From Schistosoma mansoni (taxonomy: Eukaryota > Platyhelminthes > Trematoda > Strigeidida > Schistosomatidae): a stretch of 64,000 nt of DNA. Shown one piece after another: positions 61,856-64,000 of the stretch (positions within the stretch are counted from its first letter, which is position 1; every line of letters starts with the position of its first letter). The notes under the pieces were generated by a model, which searched no databases, was not told the DNA's origin, and saw only the letters and a list, made by a program, of their open reading frames with translations. Where the stretch lies: positions 55,346,108-55,410,107 of the forward strand of contig NC_031495.1 of assembly GCF_000237925.1 (NCBI RefSeq), given 5' to 3'. The translations under genes were made by a program, and so were the position numbers.

Positions 61856-62345
61856 TCTTGTTGGGGATGTTAAATTCCTAGAACTCACTGGGTAAATGAC
61901 TTATCTTTGTAATTTTAGTTTGAAAACTGTAATTTCTTTGTTTTCGTGACAGAACGAGCTTTGATCAAGGCAAAAAGGGGAGGGGATGCCAGTGGAAACA
62001 CTGCAGAACTTCTTATTCGTCTACCGAACGACACCTAGCGATATACTACCTAAGCACAAGTCACCGGAGGAGATCCTCATGGGAAGGAGATAGAGGACGA
62101 TCCACAATATGAAGCACTTGTGGTTAGAAAACTAGGCCACGTTATGTACGAGGTTGAGGTGGGAACAGGCAGGTGGACTAGAAACCGAAACCAGCTACGT
62201 AAACGCCTAGCTCCAGCTCGCACATGGACAGAAGAAAATCTCCCGCTAGACATCCTGTTGGATACCTTTAATCTGCCCGTAGTCAAAACACAAGAAGAAG
62301 CACAACGACAAGTCGATCTCTTAAGCAATAATGTCTAGCAAGGTT
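61856..62345 (+). mobile_element. Gypsy-type LTR retrotransposon relic (broken)
   Basis: Begins with the same LTR edge (tgttggggatgt) as the left-arm element, followed by integrase-region sequence ending in a C-terminal part (RWTRNRNQLRKRLAPA, PLDILLDTF, EEAQRQVDL) like 41820-42000 on the other arm. It is much shorter than its left-arm counterpart and is broken. Confidence 0.75.
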
Positions 62346-62726
62346 GAAAATTACAATGCATAACATTCTGACATTCTATGTGATATGTGTTGAGGTCGTG
62401 TTTCAGTTTCTACAGATTGAAATACTATGATTGATGCATTTGATGAGTTTCACTCTGAATAGAATGCTCATTCTAGACTGGACTGTTGTCCACTATCAAG
62501 ATTACGACCATTAAAAATATAACTAAATGAACAAAGGTGGAGGGAATTTCAACAATTATTCGGTTATGTTGATAACGACGACAATAGTTCAAAGAAGAGA
62601 CAACGAATGAACTAGCCTGTATGTCAACATTCAGTAACAGACCATTTTAAAAACACCAAATAATCCAAACAAGATTTGTCAAGTCAAAGCTTTATAGTAG
62701 GTGAAGATGCAATAATGTTTAAAGTA
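62346..62726. other. Right-arm-only sequence, nothing recognised
   Basis: No counterpart in the left arm and no gene or repeat recognised. Confidence 0.5.
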
Positions 62727-64000
62727 TAATCAATGAGTGAATAGCTTACACCACTAATGTATCCACCAATATTTATGATGTCTGGGTCATTCGGATTAGC
62801 CATAATTACACAATATCGATAAGCCTTATTCTCTTAACAAATACACTTTCTTAACTAGTCTGCATTCTTTTTGGAATCAGTGAAGATGACTGACTGAATC
62901 CTATATGAAAACTTCCAATCAGTGATCAAACACTATTATTTTAGCATAGAATCGAACTATACAGAATATTTCATAATCGTCTGGTTTCTCTCTCTTCCAA
63001 ATACTAACCTACGTAGAAATATGCTGATTATGTACTGCATATACATATCGGTTGGCAGTATCTTGATGTGACAGAATCATTACTGTAGTGTTCAACATAG
63101 AAAAAGCAAGATTTGCTGTCTGTCTATTTCTTCCATAATTGGTAATCCCAATGAATACGTCTGTCTTTACGTTTATGGATTACTAGATGAAAATGATGTA
63201 CTGATAGCATTTTGAGTACCTTAAAAAAACGTTTCAAGAAATTACAAATCTGTCAAATGTTGAGTTCGAGTAGAAGCGTGTTAAGATTCTAGGGATCCAG
63301 GAGTTCTGTGTGACGATAAAGATTTGCAGCCTCGGTGAATATCATTGACGATTGTGTGTAGTCTGAGCGAGAAAACGCATTCTTACACTTCCCATTGATA
63401 ATCACCACAATATCATCAGTGTCTATCTCATTGTAGTGAACATTATTGTTAGAACATGAAAATGAAGCAAGATTAGCCATTAGTGTGAAGATGTGATTTT
63501 CATGCAATCGATTTTCGTATTAACTCAGTATGAATGTTGCTCAGTATAGAAATGATTTGCACTGAATAATCGATTGTGGATTTTCGATTTGCTTGACTGT
63601 TGTTGAGTATGTCATTCACTGGTACAATTTGCCGACGTTCTTGTGTTCAATAATAATTGTTCACTCTGATAATTATTGGGACTAATTATCACACAATTCA
63701 ATCTGTAAATGAGAGGATGAACTCGGATGCAATTGAGTGGTCGATGCACTTTGCATAACAAATCGTCTTCGCGAGATTTGTGCATCGAAGAAATGGAGCC
63801 TGACTTGAAGAATCGATAGAGCACCAAGTACTTTTAAATTGCATCACTTTTCATACTAAATTATACAACCAAGTTAGATCACTGTCCTTATGTCAGAAAC
63901 TATGAATCTCTATATGGTTGGCATCATTGAAGTTTTATTTGCATAGCTGACTCGATTTCCAAAGAATGTTCAATCGATAACACATTCATACTCATTAAAT
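62727..64000. repeat. Outer palindrome arm, right, running off the window
   Basis: Reverse complement of 40327-41416. It carries about 184 bp of extra sequence at roughly 63606-63795, the last part of which is shared with 54584-54664. It is still matching at the window edge. Confidence 0.85.
63289..63507 (-). CDS. Small ORF, mirror copy, hypothetical
   Basis: 72 codons, frame kept relative to 40636-40854 with few substitutions (MHENHIFTLMANL; SDYTQSS). No recognised family. Confidence 0.25.
   Translation of the reverse strand: MHENHIFTLMANLASFSCSNNNVHYNEIDTDDIVVIINGKCKNAFSRSDYTQSSMIFTEAANLYRHTELLDP

Larger units (their letters stand above)
57521..61917. repeat. Middle palindrome arm, right (contains TAL gene 4 copy)
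   Basis: Partner of 44001-48400. It starts 6 bp after the scaffold gap and ends in the LTR edge of a Gypsy-type relic. Confidence 0.9.

Overview
The window looks like AT-rich nuclear DNA of a schistosome blood fluke. The main evidence is a set of related three-exon genes for tegumental-allergen-like (TAL) proteins, with an EF-hand pair followed by a dynein-light-chain-like domain, as in Sm22.6 and its relatives. These sit among Smalpha-type tRNA-derived repeats with hammerhead-ribozyme motifs, RTE-clade LINEs and Penelope-like elements. I cannot assign the species from sequence alone.

Layout. The first 7 kb holds only repeats: SINE copies, Penelope and RTE fragments and a 200-N scaffold gap. 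TAL gene 1 (7017-11292), gene 2 (15240-22692), gene 3 (36431-39769) and gene 4 (45172-47611) follow on the + strand, and gene 5 (53381 to 50816) lies on the - strand. All five share one plan. Exon 1 codes the first EF-hand and ends in phase 0. Exon 2 is always 89 nt and codes the second EF-hand. Exon 3 codes the linker and the dynein-light-chain-like domain. The spaces between genes 2 and 3, and the introns of genes 1 and 2, are crowded with retroelements. The clearest nest is at 31.5-35.9 kb: a Penelope-like element with inverted ends, split by a Smalpha-like piece that is itself split by a nearly full RTE LINE.

From about 40.3 kb to the right edge the window is one large broken palindrome. 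The left arm carries gene 4 and gene 5. The right arm carries the same genes in reverse: a gene 5 copy at 55423 and a gene 4 copy at 60749-58310. Coordinates of matched points sum to fixed values: 108804 for the inner part, 105921 for the middle and 104143 for the outer. Only a few structural differences therefore separate the arms. One of them, a 2883-bp shortfall, falls at the second 200-N gap, exactly where exon 3 of the gene 5 copy should be. The palindrome may be a real inverted duplication, or it may partly be an alternative haplotype scaffolded next to its partner. The inner part lies within one contig and so is harder to dismiss.

Functionally, the TAL proteins are expected to be calcium-binding or calcium-derived tegument-associated proteins. 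The paralogues differ in which EF-hand loops keep calcium ligands: genes 2 and 5 keep a near-canonical first loop, gene 4 is close, and genes 1 and 3 are degenerate. No tRNA, rRNA or CRISPR feature was found. The tRNA-like signals are SINE promoters.
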